Shown here piece after piece: positions 52,729 to 63,356 of a stretch of DNA of 64,000 nucleotides. The stretch spans positions 124,001-188,000 of the forward strand of contig JABZFP010000018.1 in NCBI GenBank assembly GCA_014237395.1, given 5' to 3'. The stretch is from Desulfobacteraceae bacterium (GTDB lineage: Bacteria > Desulfobacterota > Desulfobacteria > Desulfobacterales > UBA5852). Within the stretch, counting starts at the first letter, position 1; each line of letters begins with the position of its first letter. The notes under the pieces were generated by a model, which worked only from the letters and a program-made list of their open reading frames with translations, did not search any database and was not told the origin of the DNA. The position numbers and the translations under genes are program-made.

Positions 52729-53487
52729 ATGTTTCGAAAAACACAGCACAATCGCGTTTTTCAGGACCTTGTCGATCAGATCCAGGCGGCAATCCTGGAT
52801 GGCCGCCTCAAGCCTGGCGACAAACTGCCGTCCCAACGGGACCTTGTCGATATGTTTCAAACCAGCCGGGCATCGATTCGCGAGGCACTGCGGGTTCTGG
52901 AGCAAAAAGGGCTTATCGAAGTCAAGTTGGGCGTCAGTGGCGGCGCCGTGATCAAGACAGCCGGCACCGAATCCATCACGGCAGACCTCACCCTCCTGAT
53001 GCAGCAGCAACAGGTTTCTTTTGACCACCTGGCTGAATTCCGGGAAAGCATCGAAGGGGATGTGGCGGCCATGGCCGCCCTCAAGGCGGCACCATCCGAT
53101 ATCGCCCGCCTGGAGGATATCCTGGTTCAGGCCGAGGCCTGCCTCAATGGCGACGATCATACGCCCTACGACTTCATCCGTATGGACATCCGGCTGCATA
53201 TCGCATTGGCGGAAATTACCGGCAACCCCGTTTTTGTGGCGGTCATGAAAATGATCCATGAAACCGTTCTCGGATTCTATGATCGGTTCACGTTTCGTCG
53301 GCGCGCCGTACTGGAAGAAAATTATCGTGATCTTGGCGCTATCGTCGCCGCCGTCAAAGCGGGCCGGTCCGAGGAAGCCAAAAAACTTGCCTTGAGCCAT
53401 GTGGGACGGTTTAACCGACACATGAAAAACGCGTCGCACGGACCTGAAGCGCCATCACCCTCGAACCGCGCAACACCGAAGAATTGA
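52729..53487 (+). CDS. GntR-family regulator, FadR/FCD subfamily
   Basis: A 252-aa transcription factor. Residues about 8-75 are a winged helix (GDKLPSQRDLVDMFQTSRAS, IREALRVLEQKGLIEVKLG); about 100-225 form an FCD ligand-binding domain with the metal-ligand pattern Asp-x3-His (RMDIRLHIALAEITGNP) and a later His (SHVGRFNRH). The ATG at 52729 was chosen since an upstream GTG at 52627 adds a tail without family resemblance. It precedes the ornithine/carbamoyl operon by 76 bases and probably controls it in response to an organic or amino acid. A hairpin (CGCTCG-CCGGC-CGAGCG, 53489-53505) follows its stop. Confidence 0.88.
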   Translation: MFRKTQHNRVFQDLVDQIQAAILDGRLKPGDKLPSQRDLVDMFQTSRASIREALRVLEQKGLIEVKLGVSGGAVIKTAGTESITADLTLLMQQQQVSFDHLAEFRESIEGDVAAMAALKAAPSDIARLEDILVQAEACLNGDDHTPYDFIRMDIRLHIALAEITGNPVFVAVMKMIHETVLGFYDRFTFRRRAVLEENYRDLGAIVAAVKAGRSEEAKKLALSHVGRFNRHMKNASHGPEAPSPSNRATPKN

Positions 53488-53563
53488 ACGCTCGCCGGCC
53501 GAGCGCACCGGGCCCACCGGTCCGGAACGAAAACTAAAACGATAGAAAGAGGTGGGAGGAATC

Positions 53564-55793
<2,230 letters not shown>

Positions 55794-55815
55794 GCTATAG
55801 AAGCGAGGCATGGAA

Positions 55816-57135
55816 ATGATCGAAAACGTCATCATCATGGGTGCCGCGGGCCGCGATTTTCACAACTTCAACATCTACTTTAAAAACAACCCCCGCTACC
55901 GGGTGGTGGCGTTCACGGCCACCCAGATCCCCGATATCGACGACCGCCTCTACCCGCCGGCGCTGGCCGGAGAAATCTACCCGCACGGAGTGCCGATCTA
56001 TCACGAAAAAGAATTAGGGGGCTTGATCCGGAAGCACAAAGTGGACTTGGTGGCCTTTTCCTACAGTGATGTCCCCCACACCGATGTCATGCACAAAGCC
56101 TCCCTGGCCATGGCCGAAGGCGCCGATTTTATCCTGATCGGCGCGACCTATACCATGCTCCGCTCCAGTAAACCCGTTGTAGCGGTATGCGCCGTGCGCA
56201 CCGGCTGCGGTAAATCCCAAACCACCCGCAAGGTCTGCCGTATCGTCAAAGACCGGGGCCAGCGCGTGGTGGCCGTCCGTCACCCCATGCCCTATGGCGA
56301 CCTGACCCAGCAGGTGGTCCAGCGTTTTGCCCGTCATGAGGATTTCGATCGACACCAGTGCACCATCGAGGAAAGAGAAGAATACGAACCCCTTGTGGAC
56401 CAGGGCATCGTTGTTTATGCCGGCATCGATTACCAGGCCATCCTGACCGAGGCTGAAAAAGAAGCCGACATCATCGTCTGGGACGGCGGCAACAACGACA
56501 CGCCTTTTTATCATCCCGACGTTCACATCGTCGTTTTCGACCCCCACCGCGCCGGCCACGAATGCCGTTACTACCCTGGTGAAACCAACATGATCATGGC
56601 CGATATTGCCGTGATCAATAAGGTCGACAGTGCGGCGGCCGATCACATCGACATCGTGCGTAACAATATTGTCACGCATGCACCCGACGCCGATATCGTG
56701 CTGGCTGAATCGGCGATTCTGGTCGCTTCCCCCGAACAAATCAAAGGGAAACGGGTGCTGGTCGTGGAAGACGGCCCGACTCTGACCCATGGCGACATGG
56801 CCTTCGGAGCCGGGACTATCGCCGCCCGTCGTTACGGCGCCGCGGAACTCGTTGAAGCCGCCCGTTATGCCGTGGGCAGCCTCCGTGACACCTACGCCAG
56901 GTATCCCCATATCCGCCAGGTGCTGCCGGCCATGGGGTACGGTCCCCAGCAGGTAAGAGACCTCGAAGCCACCATCCGCGCGGCCGAATGCGATCTGGTC
57001 CTGTGCGCCACACCCATCGACCTGCCACGGTTGCTGCAGATCGACAAACCGACCCTCCGTGTGCGCTACGAGTATCAGGATTCGCCCGGAGGGCTACCGC
57101 TGGAGGAAGCCCTCACCCGGCGGTTGGCCATTTAA
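55816..57135 (+). CDS. COG2403-type P-loop protein (cyclic 2,3-diphosphoglycerate synthetase-like)
   Basis: A 439-aa protein of a family annotated as predicted GTPase or cyclic-2,3-DPG synthetase-like. Residues 1-115 form a Rossmann-like domain (VIIMGAAGRDFHNFNIYF); a P-loop AVRTGCGKSQTTR follows at 126-138; further on come VWDGGNNDTPFY and VINKVDSA, the latter like the NKxD guanine-specificity motif. GAGG is seven bases before the ATG at 55816 (an ATG at 55810 is too close). It sits between ornithine carbamoyltransferase and carbamate kinase. Its reaction in bacteria is unknown to me; true cDPG synthesis seems unlikely here. Confidence 0.85.
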   Translation: MIENVIIMGAAGRDFHNFNIYFKNNPRYRVVAFTATQIPDIDDRLYPPALAGEIYPHGVPIYHEKELGGLIRKHKVDLVAFSYSDVPHTDVMHKASLAMAEGADFILIGATYTMLRSSKPVVAVCAVRTGCGKSQTTRKVCRIVKDRGQRVVAVRHPMPYGDLTQQVVQRFARHEDFDRHQCTIEEREEYEPLVDQGIVVYAGIDYQAILTEAEKEADIIVWDGGNNDTPFYHPDVHIVVFDPHRAGHECRYYPGETNMIMADIAVINKVDSAAADHIDIVRNNIVTHAPDADIVLAESAILVASPEQIKGKRVLVVEDGPTLTHGDMAFGAGTIAARRYGAAELVEAARYAVGSLRDTYARYPHIRQVLPAMGYGPQQVRDLEATIRAAECDLVLCATPIDLPRLLQIDKPTLRVRYEYQDSPGGLPLEEALTRRLAI

Positions 57136-57159
57136 ATCCCGGCACAAGGTCGACATCCA

Positions 57160-58101
57160 ATGCCTACATCCAGCCCCTCCGAAACACTCTTGATCGCTTT
57201 GGGCGGCAATGCGCTCATCCGCAAAGGTCAGGCCGGGACCATTCGGGAGCAGTTTGCCAACCTGAAAATTCCCACCCGGCAAATCGCACGATTGTCACGC
57301 CGTAACCGCATCATCATTACCCACGGCAACGGCCCCCAAGTGGGCAACCTGCTGCTGCAGCAGGAGTGCTGTGATGCGGTCCCCCGCCTGCCGCTGGAAA
57401 TCCTGGTAGCGCAAACACAGGGCCAGATCGGCTATATGATCGAATCCACCCTCGATACCGCCCTCATGGAGCTCGGTGTCCACTCCCGGCAGCCTTTTAT
57501 CACGGTGATCAGCTACGTGGTGGTCAATGAAAAAGATCCCGCCTTCGAGAACCCGACCAAACCGATCGGTCCGGTTTTGACCGAAGCCCAGGCAGCCGAC
57601 AGTCCGTTCCCCACCCGACTGACAGCCAAAGGCTACCGCCGTGTGGTCGCCTCCCCGCGCCCGGTCACCGTCGTTGAAAAGCGGGAAATTCGCAAACTGA
57701 TCGATATGGGCTTTATCGTGATTTGCTGCGGCGGCGGCGGCATTCCCGTCACCCGCGAAGGACGTTCTTTCAATGGGGTCGATGCCGTCATCGACAAAGA
57801 TCTGGTCAGCGCCGTTCTGGCCAAGGAAATCCGCGCCGACCGTTTCATCATCGCCACCGATGTCCCCGGCGCCGCCATCCATTTCAACACGCCGCAGCAG
57901 ATCGACCTGCAGGCGGTCACCGTCGAAGAGATGGAGACCCATCTGCGCGACGGCCACTTTCCTCCCGGCACGATGCAGCCGAAAATCGAAGCGGCCCTGG
58001 CATTCGTTCGCCAGGGTGGCAAAGAGGCCGTCATCACCTCACTGGATGCCATCGAAGATGCGGTGCGGGGATGCGCCGGCACCCGAATTACCGCCGAATA
58101 A
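57160..58101 (+). CDS. arcC: Carbamate kinase
   Basis: Makes ATP from carbamoyl phosphate and ADP. The 313-aa amino-acid-kinase-fold protein has LIALGGNALIRKGQAGT, THGNGPQVGNLLLQQE, VVASPRPVTVVE, CCGGGGIPVTREG, GVDAVIDKDL and FPPGTMQPKIEAALAFVRQG. These cover the whole family signature and exclude glutamate or aspartate kinases. It is the last gene of the plus-strand operon; citrulline breakdown by the preceding carbamoyltransferase would feed it. The arginine deiminase gene arcA is absent from the window. Confidence 0.94.
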   Translation: MPTSSPSETLLIALGGNALIRKGQAGTIREQFANLKIPTRQIARLSRRNRIIITHGNGPQVGNLLLQQECCDAVPRLPLEILVAQTQGQIGYMIESTLDTALMELGVHSRQPFITVISYVVVNEKDPAFENPTKPIGPVLTEAQAADSPFPTRLTAKGYRRVVASPRPVTVVEKREIRKLIDMGFIVICCGGGGIPVTREGRSFNGVDAVIDKDLVSAVLAKEIRADRFIIATDVPGAAIHFNTPQQIDLQAVTVEEMETHLRDGHFPPGTMQPKIEAALAFVRQGGKEAVITSLDAIEDAVRGCAGTRITAE

Positions 58102-58210
58102 CGAACGAACCAGAATCCGCAAACGACCGGAAAGGCGATCGGCTTTCAGAATATGCCTTCGCACGGAGGATCGACCGTAACGGCAGGTCGTTGATGTTTC
58201 AACAAGGCGG

Positions 58211-59317
58211 TCAGTAGGTATCCGGATAAGGGGCGGTAAGGCTGTCGCCGTCGCGTACCGCCATTGTCATGATCGGCTGACCGGGATAGAAATAGACCCC
58301 GTTGGTGCGGCCCAGCACAAGGCCTTCGTAGGATGAGCGAATAACCCGGTTGCCCACCGGCCGCCCCCAGACATCGCGCATTTCCGCCACGACATCCCCC
58401 TTCCCGACACGCATGCCGGCGTCCACCAGGTGGTGGACGATACAGGCTTCCGGAACACGGGGCGTCCGCATGCGTCGCACTGCGTAGCCCGGCCGTATCA
58501 CCCGGATGCCTTCGATCGCCTCCGTATCATCCTTTAGCATACCCGCCCATCGCATGACATTGCGGGTGCCGGCACACGCCGCCTGGATGATGGCCGGGTC
58601 CGGCACCAGCCCGGTACCCAGCTCCGCGGTAAAGGCCGGGATGCGGCTTTTCTGGAGGACCGACCCGGAGGCCGTCCGGTGGAGTTTTTCGCGAATATAG
58701 GTTTCAGCCGGATACTCGTTAACGACGGTATGGCCGTAGGCCGTAACCATCTTGTCCAGGCGCTCCGCCAAAGCCAGCGCCCGGTCGCGATCCGCCGCAT
58801 CCCCGGGCTGGTAAAGGATGCGATCCCGCAAGGCAAATGATAGGGAGCCGATCCAAGCGTTGTGAAAATCAATAAAATAATCGGCCGACGTCACGATCTC
58901 CTCGTATAACCCCTGATAGGCCCGCTCCAGCGAAGACGGCGGATCTCGGTCCGGATCGGTGGCCGAAATCACTTTTTTCTCCGGCCAGAATCGATTGGGG
59001 TCGTCATTGGCGTGATAAGGATCCCGCTGCATCGTACGCAGCCCCGCGGGATTGAGGGCCGGCAGCGCCACGATGGTGCCGTGCAATCGCGGCAGCAGGT
59101 CTTCGGTGATGAGGCGGTAGATCGCCAAGGGGCCGGCCTGCTCGGTGCCATGGATTCCGGCGGTCAGCCAGAGACAAGGGCCGGCCGTTTTCCCCTGGGC
59201 CAGGATGATCGGGAAAAATTCCGTATGGCCCGTTGGATGGGCCAAGGCCTCCCATTGACCGTACTGGATCTTGCCCGGCACCGCCGTCACATTGCCAACC
59301 GTCAGCAGGTCTGCCAT
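58211..59317 (-). CDS. Succinylglutamate desuccinylase/aspartoacylase-family deacylase
   Basis: A 368-aa zinc amidohydrolase of the AstE/AspA (M14-like) group. Zinc and catalytic residues are visible: AGIHGTEQAGPLAIYRL (His, Glu), PALNPAGLRTMQRDPYHAND with DPNRFWP, YFIDFHNAW (third zinc His), and AFTAELGTG (catalytic Glu). The C-terminus is a barrel domain (RPVGNRVIRSSYEGLVLGRT). It converges with arcC and lies beside the ornithine/carbamoyl operon, so it may release an amino acid such as ornithine from an N-acylated form. The acyl group and amino acid are unknown. Confidence 0.85.
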   Translation of the reverse strand: MADLLTVGNVTAVPGKIQYGQWEALAHPTGHTEFFPIILAQGKTAGPCLWLTAGIHGTEQAGPLAIYRLITEDLLPRLHGTIVALPALNPAGLRTMQRDPYHANDDPNRFWPEKKVISATDPDRDPPSSLERAYQGLYEEIVTSADYFIDFHNAWIGSLSFALRDRILYQPGDAADRDRALALAERLDKMVTAYGHTVVNEYPAETYIREKLHRTASGSVLQKSRIPAFTAELGTGLVPDPAIIQAACAGTRNVMRWAGMLKDDTEAIEGIRVIRPGYAVRRMRTPRVPEACIVHHLVDAGMRVGKGDVVAEMRDVWGRPVGNRVIRSSYEGLVLGRTNGVYFYPGQPIMTMAVRDGDSLTAPYPDTY

Positions 59318-59383
59318 GCTTTTTTTCTTTCCATTGAAGGGAACCCATCCAGGAAACGAAGCGCGTCCGATTCGTCGATAAGG

Positions 59384-60943
59384 CTATAAGTCGACCTTAT
59401 AGCGCCCGATTTTATTGAGAAGGCCCTGCCGGGTCAATCCCAGTGTTCGTGCCGCCTGCGATCGGTTGCCGCCCGATTTGCGCAATGCATCGATTATCAT
59501 TTTCTTTTCGAGCTGGGCCACATTCTGCTGCAGCGTTGCGTCCACTATCGGTTCCAGCGCGTCTTCATGGGAGACGGCCGTAATCTTTTCGGAAAGACAG
59601 TCGACGCCAATGTCCTGCTCCGGGCCGGCCAGGCAGACCGACCGCTCGATTTCATTCTCAAGTTCCCGGATGTTCCCCGGCCAGTTGAAACGGGAGAGCA
59701 TTTCCATGACGGTTGGCTTCAGGCGCCCGACCGGCATGTCAAATTTGCGGGCGCATTTGTCCAGAAAATGCGATGCCAGCAATGGGATATCCTCTCGACG
59801 GTCTCTCAGGGGCGGCAGAAGAATGGGGAATACTTGAATACGATAAAAAAGATCATCCCGAAATCGCCCCTTGGAAACCTCTTGGTAGAGATCACGATTG
59901 GACGATGCGATCAGACGGAAATTGACGTCGATAACCTCCGACCCGCCAACCGGTCGCACCTGGCCTTCCTGCAGCACGCGGAGCAACTTGATCTGCATCG
60001 CCGGCGGCATATCGGCAATCTCGTCTAGAAAAACGGTGCCGCCGTCCGCCATCGCAAACAGCCCTTTTTTGTCAGCAACCGCGCCGGTGAAGGCGCCTTT
60101 GACATGGCCGAACAATTCACTTTCCAGAAGATTCTCCGACAAAGCGCCGCAATTCTCGGCAACGAAAGGATTGTCCCGCAAAGGCCCGCTGTAATGGATC
60201 ACCCGGGCGATCATCTCTTTGCCGGTTCCGGTTTCACCCTGGATCAGAACGGAAGTCGTGGTGTTGATCACTTTCTCAACCAGGTTGAATACTTTTTCCA
60301 TGGCCGGACAGGACCCGATAATCCCCTGGAGATTGAACCGGTTTTGGACTTCCGCTTGCAATCGAACATTTTCGGACGCCAGATGATCGGCATGCTGCTT
60401 CAATTCGCCATAGAGACGGGCGTTCTCGATGGATATCGCAATCGGACCAGCGAGAACTTCCAGCAATCGGGCCTCGTGTTCGGTGAAGGTTCCTTCACGC
60501 TTATTCAAGGCATACAAAACACCGATCCGTTCCTTCGCCGTATTGAGAGGGGTACAAATCATGGAACGCGTCTGGAAAGCTTGCTGCAGGTTCAAGGTAT
60601 TGGCAAAGCGCTCATCATTTTCCACATCCGGTATGATCACCGAACGGTTCTTCCGGAAAACCCAGCCGGCCACGCCGTAGTGGTCCGGAAACCGCATCGG
60701 TTTGGCGTCGTCCAACGCCTGTTGGGTTTCTTCTTCCACGGTACGGATGAAGAAAAATTCTTTTTGAGCAGGGTCGTGAAGCGCAATTGAGGCCCCTTCA
60801 ATATCAAAAGCGGTTTTAATTTTTCTGAGTATATGGCGAAGCAAATCATTCAGATCTGAAAAGGCCTGAATCGAGGCGGACACATCATGCAGGAGTTCCA
60901 GCTCATGACCGGAGAAAGATTCATCGGGTAAGACGGATGGCAT
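59384..60943 (-). CDS. Sigma-54-dependent activator with GAF sensor and Fis-type HTH
   Basis: A 519-aa enhancer-binding protein. A GAF domain fills about residues 25-175; a coiled linker follows; the AAA+ domain has Walker A GETGTGKE (236-243), the sigma-54 contact loop GAFTGA (283-288), DGGTVFLDEI, and FRDDLFYRIQVFPI with the Arg finger region; a Fis-type helix-turn-helix (NRSQAARTLGLTRQGLLNKI) ends it. It is not a two-component response regulator. The ATG at 60943 has GAGG six bases before it. Its own promoter is sigma-70-like, and a sigma-54 promoter lies divergently at 61161. Confidence 0.94.
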   Translation of the reverse strand: MPSVLPDESFSGHELELLHDVSASIQAFSDLNDLLRHILRKIKTAFDIEGASIALHDPAQKEFFFIRTVEEETQQALDDAKPMRFPDHYGVAGWVFRKNRSVIIPDVENDERFANTLNLQQAFQTRSMICTPLNTAKERIGVLYALNKREGTFTEHEARLLEVLAGPIAISIENARLYGELKQHADHLASENVRLQAEVQNRFNLQGIIGSCPAMEKVFNLVEKVINTTTSVLIQGETGTGKEMIARVIHYSGPLRDNPFVAENCGALSENLLESELFGHVKGAFTGAVADKKGLFAMADGGTVFLDEIADMPPAMQIKLLRVLQEGQVRPVGGSEVIDVNFRLIASSNRDLYQEVSKGRFRDDLFYRIQVFPILLPPLRDRREDIPLLASHFLDKCARKFDMPVGRLKPTVMEMLSRFNWPGNIRELENEIERSVCLAGPEQDIGVDCLSEKITAVSHEDALEPIVDATLQQNVAQLEKKMIIDALRKSGGNRSQAARTLGLTRQGLLNKIGRYKVDL

Positions 60944-60974
60944 GCCAATCCTCAAATAATGGGGTTTTTATGGA

Positions 60975-61003
60975 CTGATATGAAAAAGGCGGAGCGCTGT
61001 CAA
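60975..61003 (-). promoter_or_regulatory. Sigma-70 promoter for the sigma-54 activator gene
   Basis: On the minus strand TTGACA (61003-60998) and TATCAG (60980-60975) are exactly 17 bases apart, about 32 bases upstream of the ATG at 60943. Confidence 0.7.
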
Positions 61004-61160
61004 TAACATTTACACAGATATTCATCGCATATCAACATCCTTTACAGACCTATGCACCCGGCCAATGCCTTTAAAAACGACCTTCATTTTAATCGACTGA
61101 AATCATATGGCTTTTCATCATAAAACAAACATCGAAGCAACATGTATAGCCTGTTCAAGC

Positions 61161-61176
61161 TGGCACCAATTATGCA
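61161..61176 (+). promoter_or_regulatory. Sigma-54 promoter of a candidate small RNA
   Basis: TGGCACCAATTATGCA agrees with the sigma-54 consensus in the TGGCAC block and in the TGC of the -12 block, with correct spacing of GG and GC. Only two less conserved positions differ. It is divergent from the sigma-54 activator gene and points to a non-coding segment ending in a terminator. Confidence 0.78.
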
Positions 61177-61187
61177 GAATACAAAAA

Positions 61188-61340
61188 TACAACCTGAAAG
61201 GGTGCAAAATACCCCGTAAATTTCTCCAAACGAAAGGGGACACCCGACCACAGCCCTCCTGAAGGATACGCCCAAACCTCTCCGCGTATTCTTCTACCCC
61301 GCCTGTCATCAGCCGGCTTTGACAGGCGGGGTAATTTTTT
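61188..61340 (+). ncRNA. Candidate sigma-54-dependent small RNA (about 150 nt)
   Basis: Bounded by the sigma-54 promoter at 61161 and the terminator ending at 61340. The segment has no ATG and no frame of note. Its 5' part can fold: GGGTG (about 61200) with CACCC (about 61241), enclosing ACCCC with GGGG. The middle, likely single-stranded, carries CCCTCCT (61254-61260), complementary to Shine-Dalgarno sequences, and a second C-rich stretch (CCTCTCC), a pattern common in regulatory RNAs that block translation. Sigma-54-driven RNAs such as Qrr and GlmY are known; this one does not look like either. A very short leader transcript is the alternative. Confidence 0.6.
61297..61340 (+). terminator. 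Rho-independent terminator of the candidate small RNA
   Basis: CCCCGCCTGTCA (61297-61308) and TGACAGGCGGGG (61320-61331) form a perfect 12-bp stem with an 11-base loop, followed by TAATTTTTT. It lies about 485 bases before mutM, with no gene just upstream other than the candidate small RNA. Confidence 0.93.
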
Positions 61341-61824
61341 AGGGCGCCATCCCGCTGGCCACCCCCCTGACGCAAGCGCAAACTATGAAATAGTTTTCTC
61401 AATTCTATGCCGTTTTGACCTTAACGTATGCGACCAAACCATCAAAAAAATGAACCTTTATATATGATTACAGCACTATAGAAACATGATCAAAGCAAGG
61501 CATAGATATTGCTCTATAAATATACTTATAATTTTTCGTATCCATCAATTTAACCATGGAGATTACCGTACGATGCATCGCACCATAGACAATTTTGACC
61601 TTATCGGTTTGATGATTGCTTTCTTATCCCTCATCCGGGTCGCCATGGGATGAGCCATTTCGGCACTGATGCATGTCTTTCCCGCCCAATGATCCTTCCC
61701 GTTTGATTGGCTCTTGACCAACCCCGTCACGGTCTTAGCTTGACGCAAGGCGGACAGAAACGCACTTGCCGATGAAACGGCCAAGCGCTCTCCTCCAATG
61801 ATGGCCCCCGTAAAGGCGAATACC
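61341..61824. other. Intergenic stretch between the small-RNA terminator and mutM
   Basis: About 480 bases. The first half is AT-rich and includes TATAAT-like sequence near 61530. A 26-codon frame (61573-61653) is the only small frame with some appeal. No promoter with good spacing for mutM was identified. Confidence 0.4.
61573..61653 (+). CDS. Possible 26-aa membrane microprotein
   Basis: An ATG preceded by GGAG (nine bases away) opens a frame encoding MHRTIDNFDLIGLMIAFLSL then IRVAMG, which would span a membrane once. TATAAT-like sequence lies about 40 bases upstream. Such short frames occur often by chance; no homology can be claimed. Confidence 0.2.
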   Translation: MHRTIDNFDLIGLMIAFLSLIRVAMG

Positions 61825-62649
61825 ATGCCGGAATTGCCGGAAGTCCAAACCGTTGTCAACGATCTGGTGGCATCCGGATTGATTGGCCAGACCATCACGG
61901 ACGTCCACATCCGCTGGCCGGGCAGCATCGCGCGGCTCGGGCCGGAAGTGTTCCGGCGCACATTGATCGGGCGCCGCATCGAAACGCTCAGCCGGCGGGC
62001 CAAATGGATTGTTTGGAGGATGGACGGTGGACTGACCATGCTCACCCACCTGCGGATGACCGGTCGTTTTCACCTGACGGCCCCGGGAGCGGCCTATGGC
62101 AAGCACGACCACGTGGCCTTTACCATCGATGGAAAGCGGCAGTTGCGATACCATGACACCCGCAAATTCGGCCGTTTCTATCTCCCGGACGGCACGGCCA
62201 TGCTCGACCGCCTGGGACCGGAACCCCTGTCCCGACAGTTTACCGCCCGTAAACTCGTTAAACGACTGGCAGCGCACCGCCGCCAGCTCAAACCCTTACT
62301 GCTGGACCAGCACTTCCTGGCCGGTCTGGGCAATATCTATGTGGATGAAGCCTTATGGGATGCCGGCCTCCATCCCACCCGGGCATCGGACGGATTGACC
62401 GACGCCGAAGTCCGTCGCCTGCACCGCGCCATCCGTAAAGTGCTCCGGCGCGGGTTGCGCAACCTGGGCACCACGCTGGGAACCGGCGAAACCACCTTTT
62501 ACTCCGTTGCCGGCCATCGGGGCCGCAACCGGGACGAACTCAAGGTCTTCCGCCGCAACGGTGAACCCTGCCCGCGCTGCCGGAAGGTCATCACCCGTCT
62601 TGTGGTCGGGCAACGCAGCACCCATATTTGCGAGGTCTGCCAGAAGTAA
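61825..62649 (+). CDS. mutM: Formamidopyrimidine-DNA glycosylase MutM (Fpg)
   Basis: Removes 8-oxoguanine and formamidopyrimidines and nicks the strand. The 274-aa protein starts MPELPEVQTVVNDL, so Pro is the catalytic N-terminal residue after Met removal with Glu following, which fixes the start at 61825 although the frame opens at 61798. Lys60 (RRAKWIVW), HLRMTGRF, GLGNIYVDEALW and the C-terminal zinc finger CPRC...CEVC are present. An O-methyltransferase gene follows after 62 bases. Confidence 0.95.
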   Translation: MPELPEVQTVVNDLVASGLIGQTITDVHIRWPGSIARLGPEVFRRTLIGRRIETLSRRAKWIVWRMDGGLTMLTHLRMTGRFHLTAPGAAYGKHDHVAFTIDGKRQLRYHDTRKFGRFYLPDGTAMLDRLGPEPLSRQFTARKLVKRLAAHRRQLKPLLLDQHFLAGLGNIYVDEALWDAGLHPTRASDGLTDAEVRRLHRAIRKVLRRGLRNLGTTLGTGETTFYSVAGHRGRNRDELKVFRRNGEPCPRCRKVITRLVVGQRSTHICEVCQK

Positions 62650-62711
62650 TCCCTCTCGCTGCATAAAAACGGCCAACGGTAAAACCACTTACACCGAATG
62701 GAGAGAATGCG

Positions 62712-63326
62712 ATGTCTGAAATGATGGCGAAGCCTGAAGCGTATTTCCGCAGGATGCTGCCAAAACGCAGTGCCCTGCTGCACGCCCTGGAGGAAGAAGC
62801 CCGTCGGGAAGAGATCCCCATCGTTGGTCCGGTGGTGGGAGAATTACTCTATGTGCTGGCGCGCGCCACGGGTGCCGCCCGCATTCTGGAACTGGGAACC
62901 GCCACCGGATACTCCGCGATTTTCCTGGCGGAAGCCTGTGCCGCCACCGGAGGTCACCTGACGGCGATGGAGGTGGACGAAACCATGGCCCGACGGGCCG
63001 CCGCGAACCTCGCAAGCGCGGGGCTTACACAATGGGCCGAGGTAAAATGTGTCAATGCGCTGGAAGAAATGGCCCGGATAGTGGAACCGTTGGATTTTAT
63101 TTTCATGGATATCGAGAAGGAAGACTACCTGACGATGCTGCCGCACTGCGCTCGTGTGTTGCGAACCGGCGGTTTTCTGCTGGCGGACAATGTGGGGTTT
63201 GCGGATGCCGATGCCTTCAATCGCGCCATCGTCAAAGACCCGGCGTGGCGAACGGTCAGTTTATTCGCTTTTCTCCCGGAGCACTCCCCCGAAAAGGATG
63301 GCCTGTGTCTTGCGGTACGCGTCTGA
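62712..63326 (+). CDS. SAM-dependent O-methyltransferase (family 3, CCoAOMT/TrmR-like)
   Basis: A 204-aa class I methyltransferase. It has the helix before motif I, motif I LELGTATGYSAIFLA (residues about 57-71), the acidic AMEVDE, FIFMDIEKEDYLTML and the metal-binding LLADNVGFADADAFN. This pattern matches the YrrM/catechol O-methyltransferase group that includes TrmR, which methylates tRNA wobble 5-hydroxyuridine. The substrate here is not determined. It lies in tandem with mutM. Confidence 0.88.
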   Translation: MSEMMAKPEAYFRRMLPKRSALLHALEEEARREEIPIVGPVVGELLYVLARATGAARILELGTATGYSAIFLAEACAATGGHLTAMEVDETMARRAAANLASAGLTQWAEVKCVNALEEMARIVEPLDFIFMDIEKEDYLTMLPHCARVLRTGGFLLADNVGFADADAFNRAIVKDPAWRTVSLFAFLPEHSPEKDGLCLAVRV

Positions 63327-63356
63327 AGCCTGCGATCACCCGTCGAAACTGACGTA

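Noticed and set aside
56014..56910. 298-codon open frame antisense to the COG2403 gene
   Set aside because: Gly/Val/Asp-rich translation typical of a mirrored frame, no start signals.
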